Program-made: the position numbers and the translations under genes
The notes under the pieces: generated by a model
Told to the model about the DNA's origin: nothing
Databases searched by the model: none
Seen by the model: the letters and a program-made list of their open reading frames with translations, nothing else
NCBI RefSeq assembly: GCF_032337135.1
Contig: NZ_JAVXZZ010000001.1
Span: 1,302,001-1,366,000, forward strand
Origin: Allorhodoferax sp032337135
GTDB taxonomy: Bacteria > Pseudomonadota > Gammaproteobacteria > Burkholderiales > Burkholderiaceae_C
Direction: 5' to 3'
DNA: 64,000 nt
Shown here: one piece after another, positions 28,674 to 36,251 of the stretch
Layout of the letters: each line of letters starts with the position of its first letter
Position numbering within the stretch: the stretch's first letter is position 1

Positions 28674-29162
28674 ATGAAGAACACGACATCCCTGTGGGCC
28701 CGCCTGGGCCTGCTGCTGGCCACCGCCCTGGTCGCCATCCTGGCCCATGCCGGCCCCAAGCTGCCGCTGGTGGACAGCATGCGCGGCGCCACCCCGCTCG
28801 ACCAGGAGGCCACCCCGCCCCTGATGCAGACGACCGAAAACAAGGACGTGCGCCGGGGCCGCGCCTACACCCAGCAGCCGCCCACCATTCCGCACACCAT
28901 TGACGGCTACCAGGTGGACAAGGCCTTCAACAAGTGCCTCAACTGCCACTCGCGCACCAAGGCCGAGCAGATGCAAGCCGTGCCGGTGAGCATCACCCAC
29001 TACGTGGGCCGCGACGGCATGGCCCTGCCCAGCATTGCCCCGGCGCGCTACTTCTGCATCCAGTGCCACGTGCCGCAGGTGGAGGCCAAGCCGCTGGTGG
29101 AGAACACCTTCACCGACGTGGAGAGCATCCTGCCTGCCAAGGCCAAGAACGCGAAGAAGTAA
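28674..29162 (+). CDS. napB: Periplasmic nitrate reductase, dihaem cytochrome subunit NapB
   Basis: 162 residues with GGAGAGA before the ATG and a Sec signal peptide ending at AHA. Two haem c sites are seen: CLNCH (Cys88) and CIQCH (Cys128), with the distal His ligands expected in PHTIDGYQV and SITHYVGRDG. NapB passes electrons from NapC to NapA. The gene is 14 bases after napA and 3 before napC. Confidence 0.96.
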   Translation: MKNTTSLWARLGLLLATALVAILAHAGPKLPLVDSMRGATPLDQEATPPLMQTTENKDVRRGRAYTQQPPTIPHTIDGYQVDKAFNKCLNCHSRTKAEQMQAVPVSITHYVGRDGMALPSIAPARYFCIQCHVPQVEAKPLVENTFTDVESILPAKAKNAKK

Positions 29163-29165
29163 GCC

Positions 29166-29765
29166 ATGGCCACGCAACTCAAAGAACTCCTGCTGCGCTA
29201 CTGGGCCGTCATCCGCCGCCCCAGCGTGCACTACAGCCTGGGCTTCCTGTCGGTGGGCGGCTTCATTGCCGGGGTCATCTTCTGGGGCGGCTTCAACACC
29301 GCCATGGAAGCCACCAACACCATGGCCTTCTGCACCAGCTGCCACGAAATGCGTGACAACGTATTCCAGGAGCTGCAGACCACCATCCACTACAACAACC
29401 GCAGCGGGGTCACGGCCAAGTGCTCGGACTGCCACGTACCCCACAACTGGACCGACAAGATCGCCCGCAAGATGCAGGCGTCCAAGGAAGTCTGGGGCAA
29501 GGTCTTTGGCACCGTGGACACGCGCGAGAAGTTTGAGGAAAACCGCCTGCGGCTGGCGCAGCACGAGTGGGCACGGCTCAAGTCCAACAACTCGCTCGAA
29601 TGCCGCAACTGCCACAACTACGACAACATGGACTTCACCCGCCAGAGCCCGCGCGCCCAAGCCATGCACAGCAAGTACCTGGAGAACGAGGAGAAGACCT
29701 GCATTGACTGCCACAAGGGCATTGCCCACCACCTGCCCGATATGAAGGGCGAACCGCTGCCCTGA
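29166..29765 (+). CDS. napC: Tetrahaem quinol-oxidising cytochrome NapC
   Basis: 199 residues with one N-terminal membrane anchor (YSLGFLSVGGFIAGVIFWGG) and four haem c sites: CTSCH, CSDCH, CRNCH and CIDCH. This is the NapC/NirT family, which oxidises membrane quinol and feeds NapB. No napF, napG or napH genes follow, so this is the simple napEDABC form in which NapC is the only visible electron entry. It pairs naturally with the upstream ubiquinone operon. Confidence 0.97.
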   Translation: MATQLKELLLRYWAVIRRPSVHYSLGFLSVGGFIAGVIFWGGFNTAMEATNTMAFCTSCHEMRDNVFQELQTTIHYNNRSGVTAKCSDCHVPHNWTDKIARKMQASKEVWGKVFGTVDTREKFEENRLRLAQHEWARLKSNNSLECRNCHNYDNMDFTRQSPRAQAMHSKYLENEEKTCIDCHKGIAHHLPDMKGEPLP

Positions 29766-29775
29766 AGCGCAGCGG

Positions 29776-29817
29776 CAGCCACCGCGCCGCTGGGCTACTG
29801 GCCAGGCGCGGTGGCTG
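29776..29817 (+). terminator. Strong hairpin after napC
   Basis: CAGCCACCGCGCC (29776-29788) and GGCGCGGTGGCTG (29805-29817) are perfect 13-base complements around a 16-base loop, ten bases after the napC stop. No T tract follows, so it may stabilise the mRNA 3' end or act with Rho rather than as a classical intrinsic terminator. Confidence 0.6.
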
Positions 29818-29854
29818 GGGCGATAATGCTCCCCCTGCAAGGAGAAGCCCAGCA

Positions 29855-30055
29855 ATGTGCGCCAACATGGAACCCGGGGCCAAGTGCCCGCTCGACGGCG
29901 AGATGCTCTGCCGCAACGAGCGCCCCAGCAGCGCCGGTGCGTCCACGCTGGCCTGCACCCCGCGCACCGCGGCGCCCAACCAACCCCAGCCCGTGCAGTG
30001 GGAGCCCCCCCGCAGCGCCGCCACCCCACCCGCATCGGGCCCGCAGCAGCACTGA
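29855..30055 (+). CDS. Small cysteine-containing ORF after nap
   Basis: 66 residues with a good AAGGAG ten bases before the ATG. The N-terminal part has Cys at positions 2, 11 and 19 (MCANMEPGAKCPLDGEMLC) and one more near 34; the rest is Pro/Ala-rich. No family is recognised. Because all three frames are open here the coding status is uncertain, and the ribosome site plus the clustered cysteines are the main arguments for it. Confidence 0.4.
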   Translation: MCANMEPGAKCPLDGEMLCRNERPSSAGASTLACTPRTAAPNQPQPVQWEPPRSAATPPASGPQQH

Positions 30056-30078
30056 GCCTGACTCGTTGCGCAATGCAA

Positions 30079-30130
30079 TCGCTACCAATTTGCTAGCTGC
30101 TAACGCAATGTTTTTGCGGGCTAGAGGCCA
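30079..30130 (+). repeat. Dispersed ~50-bp repeat, copy 3
   Basis: Begins TCGCTACC, continues GCTAGCTGCTAACGCAATG and ends with GCGGGCTAGAGGCC. It lies between the small ORF after nap and the TSUP permease gene, and extends to ten bases before the ATG at 30140. Confidence 0.65.
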
Positions 30131-30184
30131 ATTTTGCGCATGAACTGGGCCAGCGAAGCCGGTGAGCACCTTTCCCTCATCCCC

Positions 30185-30931
30185 ATGATCACCGACCCCT
30201 TCTTCTACCTCGTCACCGTGCCCGCCGTGCTGCTGCTGGGCATCAGCAAGAGCGGCTTTGGTGCCGGCTTCGGCGCGCTGGCCGTGCCCATGATGGCCAT
30301 GGCGGTGTCGGTGCCGCAGGCGGCGGCCATACTGATGCCGGTGCTGCTGCTGATGGACGTGCTGGGCATGGCCGTGTTCCGCAAGGACTTTGACCGCGCG
30401 CTCTTACGCTTCATCCTGCCCTTCGGGGTGCTGGGCATCGTGGTGGGGGCGTTGTTGTTCAAGCTGGTCAGCGCGCACGCCGTGGCGGGCATCGTGGGCG
30501 TGTGCACCCTGCTGTTCCTGGCCCAGCGCCTGCTGTTTCCGCCCCGGCCCGGCAACCCACTGCCGCCGAAGTGGCTGGGGGCCCTGCTGACCACGCTGTC
30601 GGGCTTTACCAGCTTCGTGGCGCATGCGGGTGGCCCGCCCATCAACGCCTACGTCATTCCGCTCAAGCTCTCGCCCGTGAAGTTGACCGCCACCCTGGCC
30701 TACTTCTTCTTCGTGGTGAACCTCAGCAAGTGGATTCCCTACGCCTGGCTGGGCCTGCTGGACTTGCGCAACCTCACTACCTCGCTGGTGCTGTTGCCCC
30801 TGGCCCCCATCGGGGTATGGATCGGCGCGCACTGGGCACGGCGCATCAGCGAACGGGTGTTCTACCGCTTCCTGTACGCAGGCATGCTTCTCACCGGGCT
30901 CAAGCTGGTGTGGGACGGGTTCCTGGCCTAG
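30185..30931 (+). CDS. TSUP family (TauE/SafE) anion permease
   Basis: 248 residues from the ATG at 30185; ATG 30140 and TTG 30134 are possible upstream starts but would add a polar leader not usual for the family. About eight membrane segments are present. The family landmarks are LLGISKSGFGAGFGALAVP in the first repeat and SGFTSFVAHAGGPPINAYVIPLKL in the second. TSUP proteins export or import sulfite, sulfonates or related organic anions; the substrate here cannot be set from sequence or neighbours. Confidence 0.87.
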   Translation: MITDPFFYLVTVPAVLLLGISKSGFGAGFGALAVPMMAMAVSVPQAAAILMPVLLLMDVLGMAVFRKDFDRALLRFILPFGVLGIVVGALLFKLVSAHAVAGIVGVCTLLFLAQRLLFPPRPGNPLPPKWLGALLTTLSGFTSFVAHAGGPPINAYVIPLKLSPVKLTATLAYFFFVVNLSKWIPYAWLGLLDLRNLTTSLVLLPLAPIGVWIGAHWARRISERVFYRFLYAGMLLTGLKLVWDGFLA

Positions 30932-31058
30932 GCGATAGGCCCGTGGGCGGCCCAAGCGCTGCGAGCCCGCCAGTCGCTCACGGGACTGGACGTGGGTGCC
31001 CGGTCCGCACTCCTTCAGTAGACTGCCGTCCACCGCATTTGCACGAGGAGCCCCCACC

Positions 31059-32246
31059 ATGCCCGCTACCAAAGAATTCGACATCGTCGTCCATGGCGCC
31101 ACCGGCTTCACCGGCCGCTTGGTCGTGGAATACCTGCTGGCCCGCTACCCCAATGGCGCCAACGACGCCGGCCTGCGCTGGGCCATGGGCGGGCGCAGTG
31201 CGGACAAGCTGGCGGCCGTGCGCGACGAACTGGGCGCCCCGGCGGACACGCCGCTGGTGGTGACGGACGCTGCCGATGCGGCCAGCCTGCGCGCACTCAC
31301 CGAGCGCACCCGCCTGGTGCTGACCACCGTAGGCCCGTACCAGCTGTACGGGAGCGACTTGGTGGCGGCCTGCGCGGCCTCTGGGACGGACTATGTGGAC
31401 CTGTGCGGCGAGCCGGTGTGGATGCGCAAGATGATCGACGCGCACGAAGCAGCGGCCAAGGCCAGCGGCGCGCGCATCGTGTTCTCGTGCGGCTTCGACT
31501 CCATTCCCTTCGATCTGGGCGTGCTGATGCTGCAGAACGAAATGAAAGCCCGCCATGGCAGCACCGCCAGCCGGGTGCGCGGACGGGTGCGCAAGATGAA
31601 GGGCACGTTCTCGGGCGGCACCGCCGCGAGCCTGAAAGCCACGCTGGCTTCCGCCGCGCAGCACCCCGAAGAAATGGGCCTGCTGCGCAACGCGTTTTCG
31701 CTCACCCCCGGTTTCACCGGCCCAGCCCAGCCCTCGGGAGCGAAGCCGATGCTGGACGAGGCCATCGGTGCCTGGGTGGGGCCGTTCGTCATGGCCGCCA
31801 TCAACACGCGCAACGTGCACCGCTCCAACTACCTCCTGGGCCACGCCTTCGGGGCTGACCTGGTGTACGACGAGATGATGGTCACCGGCACGGGCGAGAA
31901 GGGCGAAGCCCGTGCCCTGGCACTGGCCAGCGACCGCTCCATGGGCTCGGACGACGGCCCCAAGCCGGGCGAAGGCCCGAGCAAGGCCGAGCGCGATGCC
32001 GGTCTGTACGACGTCATGTTCCTCGGCCACGATGCGGCGGGCCACAGCGTGCAGGTGGGCGTGACGGGTGACCGCGACCCGGGCTACGGCTCCACATCCA
32101 AGATGATTTCCGAGGCAGCCGTGTGCCTGCTGCGCGATTGCGCCGCCACGCGCGGTGGCATCTGGACCCCCGCCTCGGCCATGGGCCAGCCGCTCATCAA
32201 CCGCCTGGTGGCCAATGCGGGGCTCACCTTCACGGTGGAAGCCTGA
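31059..32246 (+). CDS. Saccharopine-dehydrogenase-like NAD(P)-binding oxidoreductase
   Basis: 395 residues from the ATG following GAGGAG. The N-terminal Rossmann fold has VVHGATGFTGRLVVEYL and LTTVGPYQLYGSDLVAACA; the middle shows CGFDSIPFDLGVLML. These are the signatures of the saccharopine dehydrogenase/trans-acting enoyl reductase family, distinct from true lysine-pathway enzymes. Related proteins act on lipid or polyketide enoyl intermediates in actinobacteria. It stands alone between the TSUP gene and a small membrane protein; its substrate is unknown. Confidence 0.88.
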   Translation: MPATKEFDIVVHGATGFTGRLVVEYLLARYPNGANDAGLRWAMGGRSADKLAAVRDELGAPADTPLVVTDAADAASLRALTERTRLVLTTVGPYQLYGSDLVAACAASGTDYVDLCGEPVWMRKMIDAHEAAAKASGARIVFSCGFDSIPFDLGVLMLQNEMKARHGSTASRVRGRVRKMKGTFSGGTAASLKATLASAAQHPEEMGLLRNAFSLTPGFTGPAQPSGAKPMLDEAIGAWVGPFVMAAINTRNVHRSNYLLGHAFGADLVYDEMMVTGTGEKGEARALALASDRSMGSDDGPKPGEGPSKAERDAGLYDVMFLGHDAAGHSVQVGVTGDRDPGYGSTSKMISEAAVCLLRDCAATRGGIWTPASAMGQPLINRLVANAGLTFTVEA

Positions 32247-32291
32247 GCGCTGGATGGGAATGTGGGATGGGAATGTGGGATGAGATGGCGG

Positions 32292-32342
32292 TCGCTATTC
32301 ATTTGGTAGCTTGCCACGCAATACCCAAGCGGGCTAAGCCCT
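32292..32342 (+). repeat. Dispersed ~50-bp repeat, copy 4
   Basis: TCGCTATTC, GGTAGCTTGCCACGCAATA and the terminal stem GGGC-TAA-GCCC. Lies in the gap before the small membrane protein at 32383. Just upstream, GATGGGAATGTGG is directly duplicated. Confidence 0.65.
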
Positions 32343-32382
32343 GATTCCGTGGGGAATTAGGGGCGTGGCTACACTGCGCCGC

Positions 32383-32580
32383 ATGAAACTGCAGCGCCTG
32401 TTCCAGCCCCGCAATCCCCTGTTCTGGATCTTTCTGGTACTCAACGGCTTGTCCACCGTGCTGAGTTGGCTCACCCACACCTACGCGCTCTCGGGGTGGC
32501 TGGCCGTGGTGGTGCTGGTGTTTGCCGTGGGCAATGCCGTGCTGGGCATGCGCATTGCCTGGCGGCTGGTGCACTCCTGA
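32383..32580 (+). CDS. Small two-helix membrane protein
   Basis: 65 residues from the ATG at 32383; a GTG at 32365 would add six residues. After a basic N-terminus (MKLQRLFQPRN) there are two hydrophobic segments (LFWIFLVLNGLSTVLSWL and LSGWLAVVVLVFAVGNAVLG). I do not recognise a named family. The composition and compactness support a real short membrane protein. Confidence 0.6.
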   Translation: MKLQRLFQPRNPLFWIFLVLNGLSTVLSWLTHTYALSGWLAVVVLVFAVGNAVLGMRIAWRLVHS

Positions 32581-32607
32581 ACGCGGCACCCGCCGCCCGG
32601 CCGACGC

Positions 32608-33207
32608 TCAGGCGCCTTGCAGCCGGTACACCGTGCGCTTGCCGAACAGCGTGCCGGTGTCGGTGAAGGGCAAGCCCGGCACCGCGGCGAACAGGCTGTC
32701 CGTCACCCACACCTCGCCGCCCTTGGCCGTGTCTTCCCCGAGCTTGGAGGCGGCATTCACCTCGGCACCCCACACGTCCGCGTCGTCAATGCACAGCACC
32801 GTGCCGTAGCCCAGCCCGATGCAGACCTCGATGCGGTCTTCGGGCGCGCGCTGTGGCTTGTTGGCCGTGCGCGTGGCCTGCACCATGGCGTGGGCACAGG
32901 CCACGGCCTGCTGCGGCTCGTCGAACAGCACCAGCAGCGAGTCGCCCTCGTGCTTGAGGCAGCGCCCGCCGTGCTGCGCAATCAGCGGCTGGAACAGGGT
33001 TTCGGATTCCTGGATCAGCTGCAGGAAGTGCACGATGCCAAAGGCTTCCACCACGCGCGAGAAGCCCACCAGATCGGTGAACATGACGGCCTGCGTGCGG
33101 CCGAAGCGGGCGAAGACTTCTGCCTCGATGGCAGCGCGGTCGGCATCGGGCTGGCGCCGTTGTGCAAGCAGCGCATGGAGGTCGTGGGCGTCGGTCATGT
33201 CCGGCAT
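32608..33207 (-). CDS. Class III adenylate/guanylate cyclase domain protein
   Basis: 199 residues from the ATG at 33207 (33198 also possible). A single cyclase catalytic domain follows a short polar N-terminus. The first metal Asp is in MFTDLVGFSRVVEAFG, the second in LKHEGDSLLVLFDEP, and the transition-state region shows GAEVNAASKLGEDTAKGGEVWV. No membrane segment or sensor domain is fused, so it is a stand-alone cytoplasmic nucleotide cyclase or a degenerate homologue. Nucleotide specificity cannot be judged. Confidence 0.88.
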   Translation of the reverse strand: MPDMTDAHDLHALLAQRRQPDADRAAIEAEVFARFGRTQAVMFTDLVGFSRVVEAFGIVHFLQLIQESETLFQPLIAQHGGRCLKHEGDSLLVLFDEPQQAVACAHAMVQATRTANKPQRAPEDRIEVCIGLGYGTVLCIDDADVWGAEVNAASKLGEDTAKGGEVWVTDSLFAAVPGLPFTDTGTLFGKRTVYRLQGA

Positions 33208-33230
33208 TCTTGCACCGCGCTCCGCTGGGC

Positions 33231-34040
33231 TCAAGGTGCCAGTTGGGCGTCCAGCACCGCACGGGTGGCCGCATCGGCGGCAAACACGTGCTCCACCCGC
33301 AGCGAGGCCAGCGTGATGTCCTGGGGTGTGCCGAAGGTGGAGAACATGCTGAAGAACGCCAGTTCACCGTGGGGTGTGGCGAAGCGGGTGGTCAGCACCG
33401 GGGCCATCTGGCGCGGCCAGGGCGCCAGCGCGCGCTTGCCCAGGCGCGCCTGCAGCTGTTCGGCAAACTGCTCTACGCGCGGCTGTAGTTCCGGCACCAC
33501 GCTGGCGTCGTCGCGCAGGTGGGCCAGCAGGGCCGGGGCTACTTCGTCCAGGTTGGTGATGTGCCGCGTCATGCCCTCGGGGTGGAGCATGGCGTCGAGC
33601 ATGTTGATGGGCTGGCCCGCGGGCAGCTCGGCCAGCCAGGGCATGAGGGTGGTGGCCAGCCACAGGGCGCCACGGTTCATCTGCAGCACGTTCCAGGCGG
33701 CGTCCATCACCATGGCGGGCAGGGGGTCGTGGGCATCCAGCAAGCGGCCCAGGGCCTCGCGTGCCGGGGCCAGCACGGCGGCGCCGAGTTCGCTGCCGCT
33801 GTACACCGGGGCGAAACCCGCCTGCTGCAGTGCCACGTTGCGCAGGGCCAGCGGGGCCTGCAGCTCGTGCAGCCAGGCCAGCAGCAGCTCGCGGCTGGGC
33901 TGGGCGCGCCCGCTTTCCACGAAGCTCACATGGCGCTGGCTCACGCCCATGCGCAGTGCCAACTCCAGCTGGCTGATGCGGCGGGTCTTGCGCGCCCGTT
34001 GCAGGGTGTCGCGCAGGCTGGTGGGAGTGGCGGTGGGCAT
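33231..34040 (-). CDS. XRE-family transcriptional regulator with MmyB-like ligand domain
   Basis: 269 residues. An N-terminal helix-turn-helix (SQLELALRMGVSQRHVSFVESGRAQPSRELL, residues about 23-53) is followed by a PAS-like MmyB ligand-binding domain (DPLPAMVMDAAWNVLQMN, and the late FFSMFSTFGTPQDITLASLRVEHVFAAD). Regulators of this type are commonly autoregulated and often control a neighbouring divergent gene. A perfect palindrome lies 31 bases upstream of the start, between this gene and the DUF2834 gene. Confidence 0.9.
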   Translation of the reverse strand: MPTATPTSLRDTLQRARKTRRISQLELALRMGVSQRHVSFVESGRAQPSRELLLAWLHELQAPLALRNVALQQAGFAPVYSGSELGAAVLAPAREALGRLLDAHDPLPAMVMDAAWNVLQMNRGALWLATTLMPWLAELPAGQPINMLDAMLHPEGMTRHITNLDEVAPALLAHLRDDASVVPELQPRVEQFAEQLQARLGKRALAPWPRQMAPVLTTRFATPHGELAFFSMFSTFGTPQDITLASLRVEHVFAADAATRAVLDAQLAP

Positions 34041-34070
34041 GGCGGAATTGAATCACAGCCGTTGGCCGCC

Positions 34071-34093
34071 GCAATTACCTGCCACGTAATTGC
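34071..34093. promoter_or_regulatory. Palindromic operator between XRE regulator and DUF2834 gene
   Basis: GCAATTAC (34071-34078) and GTAATTGC (34086-34093) are perfect eight-base complements separated by seven bases. The site stands out in the GC-rich background and sits in the divergent region, so it is a likely binding site for the XRE regulator. Confidence 0.65.
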
Positions 34094-34165
34094 GCCGATT
34101 CAGTGCCCTTTGCACACTGCCCGCACCGCAGCGCACGGTGCGCCGCGATGCAGAAAGGAAAACCC

Positions 34166-34456
34166 ATGCACAAGCCTGTCCTCGCCTTTGTCCTCGTCGC
34201 CTTCGGCGCGCTCACTGCCTACACCTGGCTGCATTACGGCGGCCTGCTGGAATGGCTGGCCTTCTACACCCGCGACCCCGCCAGCTGGCAAATCTTTGCC
34301 GACCTGGTCATCACCATGGTCTTGCTGCTGGTGTTCATCCGCCGCGATGCCCAGGCCACAGGCCGCGCGTTTTGGCCGTGGGCGGCGTTCTGCCTGGCCG
34401 TGGGCTCGTTCGGCCCGCTGCTGTATTTCCTCACCGCGCGAAAGAAATCAGACTAG
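34166..34456 (+). CDS. DUF2834 membrane protein
   Basis: 96 residues from the ATG with AAAGGA seven bases upstream. Three hydrophobic segments are seen (VLAFVLVAFGALTAYTWLH, LVITMVLLLVFI, WPWAAFCLAVGSFGPLLYFL) and the D-x-x-x-W-x-I-x-x-D pattern typical of DUF2834 (DPASWQIFADLVI). The role of the family is unknown. It is the probable target of the divergent XRE regulator. Confidence 0.82.
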   Translation: MHKPVLAFVLVAFGALTAYTWLHYGGLLEWLAFYTRDPASWQIFADLVITMVLLLVFIRRDAQATGRAFWPWAAFCLAVGSFGPLLYFLTARKKSD

Positions 34457-35166
34457 CCGGCCCGGATCGCCGCCACGTTGCGGTTCATGCCGTGGCGTAC
34501 CACGTGCCGGTACAGCCAGCGCTTGAAGCCAGAGAGGTTGGTTCCGTGGGCGGCGTAGAAGTCGTCGGGAGCGTCGAACACCCCGTAGTCGTGGTTGATG
34601 CCGTCCTTCTGGATGTAGGTGTCGGTGCCGCACCAGTCCACGCCGGGGCGCTGCAGGTCGGGTGTGGCGGCACCGAAGCCGCAGAACGGGCCGCTGTGGT
34701 GGGCAAAGCGGCGCTGTAGCGCCTGCAGGTAGGGCTGGTCCAGGATGAAGCCTTCGAGGTTCACCCAGCGCCCGTCCCACCACACCTCGACCCAGCTGTG
34801 GATGATGCTCTGCGGCGCCAGCCAGTAAGCCAGGCCCGTAATGGCGCCGTGCTGCAGTGGCTTGGCAATGGTGAAGCCGTGGAAGCGGCAGGGAATGCCC
34901 ACGGCCCGCAGCAGTGCCATGAGCAAGGTGCCCTTGGTGTTGCACTGGCCCATGCCGTCGGCCAGCACCTGCGATGCGGGCAGGTCGTCGGCAGCGTTGT
35001 AGCCGAAGGCCACTTCGTCGCGCACGAAGGTGTAGACGGCGCCAATGCGGTCATAAGCGGCAAGGTCCGCCCAGCCACGCGCTGCCAGCAGCGACTGGAT
35101 GCGCGGGTGCCGGTAGTCGAGCAGTGCGGTGGGCTGGGTCAGGCGGGTATGGTCTGTGGTTCGCAT
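34453..35166 (-). CDS. Transglutaminase-like domain protein
   Basis: 237 residues from the ATG at 35166. The papain-like core is visible: catalytic Cys in GMGQCNTKGTLLMALLRAVG, His in SIIHSWVEVWWDGRWVNLEG, and an acidic residue shortly after. Upstream FVRDEVAFGYNA is the usual lead-in. Bacterial members are proteases or amidases of largely unknown target. Its stop overlaps the DUF2834 stop by four bases, convergent. Confidence 0.85.
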   Translation of the reverse strand: MRTTDHTRLTQPTALLDYRHPRIQSLLAARGWADLAAYDRIGAVYTFVRDEVAFGYNAADDLPASQVLADGMGQCNTKGTLLMALLRAVGIPCRFHGFTIAKPLQHGAITGLAYWLAPQSIIHSWVEVWWDGRWVNLEGFILDQPYLQALQRRFAHHSGPFCGFGAATPDLQRPGVDWCGTDTYIQKDGINHDYGVFDAPDDFYAAHGTNLSGFKRWLYRHVVRHGMNRNVAAIRAG

Positions 35167-35308
35167 GAGGTTTTCTTCGGAAGTTGTTGACAGTTCGGGT
35201 ATTGAAAACCTTGAAGTCACTACAGAGTCAAGCGGCATCCGCAGCGCTGCTTTACAAGCGTCAGCCACGGCCCGACACTTCTCCCAACCGCCACGACACG
35301 GAAACGCC

Positions 35309-36163
35309 ATGCTCCCCTACCGCCCCAGCGCCACCGCCCGCCGCGTGGCCTTGAGCCGCGCCGCCCACCAGCTGTGGGATTCGCCCCTGGTGCTGGACGA
35401 CCCGGTGGCACTGCGCCTGGTGGGCGCCGAGGCACGCGCGGCGCTGGAGCGCGGCGGCCTGGAAAAGTACTCGCGCCTGTCGCGCAGCATCCGCGCGTAC
35501 CTGGTGGCGCGCAGCCGCTTTGCCGAAGACCAGCTGGCGGCCTCGCTGTCGCGCGGGGTGCGTCAGTACGTGGTGCTCGGAGCGGGGCTGGACACCTTTG
35601 CCTACCGCAACCCACATGTTGGAGCGGGCCTGCGCGTGTGGGAGGTGGACCACCCGGCCACGCAGGCCCACAAGCGCGAGCAGCTGGCAGCGGCAGGCAT
35701 CGCGGTGCCGGACTCGGTCACCTACGTGCCCATCGACTTCCATCACCAGTCGCTGGCCGAGCAATTGCCGCGCCACGGACTCGACACCTCGGCTCCCACC
35801 TTCTTCTCGTGGCTCGGTGTGAGCATGTACCTGGAGCCCACCACGGTGCTGGACACGCTGCGCTGGGTGGCCACAGCCCTGCCTTCAGGGTCGGGGCTGG
35901 CCATGGACTATGTGCCGCCTATCGCCCAACAGCCTTGGGCGGTGCGCGCGGTGCTGCGTGTCATGGCGCTGGCGGTGGCTGCCCACGGCGAGCCTTGGCG
36001 TGGCTTCTTCGACCCGGCCCAAATGGCCCAGGCACTGCGTGGCATGGGCTACCCAACGCTGATCGACTGGGACTGCGATGCCATCAACGGCCACTACTTC
36101 AGCAACCGCCAGGACGGGCTGCAGATGGGTGGCGGTGCCCACCTGCTGTGCGCAATCCATTGA
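35309..36163 (+). CDS. Leucine-carboxyl-methyltransferase-like SAM-dependent methyltransferase
   Basis: 284 residues from the ATG at 35309. The Ppm1/Tcmp (LCM) family pattern is present: ARSRFAEDQLAASLSRGVRQYVVLGAGLDTFAYR (SAM-binding), WEVDHPATQAHKREQL, and FFSWLGVSMYLEPTTVLDTLRWV. The natural substrates of bacterial members are mostly unknown small carboxylates. It is divergent from the transglutaminase-like gene. Confidence 0.9.
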   Translation: MLPYRPSATARRVALSRAAHQLWDSPLVLDDPVALRLVGAEARAALERGGLEKYSRLSRSIRAYLVARSRFAEDQLAASLSRGVRQYVVLGAGLDTFAYRNPHVGAGLRVWEVDHPATQAHKREQLAAAGIAVPDSVTYVPIDFHHQSLAEQLPRHGLDTSAPTFFSWLGVSMYLEPTTVLDTLRWVATALPSGSGLAMDYVPPIAQQPWAVRAVLRVMALAVAAHGEPWRGFFDPAQMAQALRGMGYPTLIDWDCDAINGHYFSNRQDGLQMGGGAHLLCAIH

Positions 36164-36251
36164 GCGGGTGTACCCGCATTGCTCGCACCGCGCAACTGGT
36201 GCACGATCGTGCCTTCGAGGGGACAACTTGTTGGAAAGGTACGCAGTTCAC

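Noticed and set aside
28410..30035. 541-residue minus-strand ORF opposite napB and napC
   Set aside because: Overlaps the haem-protein genes, shows no motif and contains repetitive valine/alanine text typical of antisense frames.
32247..32291. Duplicated GATGGGAATGTGG before repeat copy 4 as a regulatory site
   Set aside because: A simple 13-base tandem duplication with no symmetry and no partner elsewhere; most likely replication slippage.
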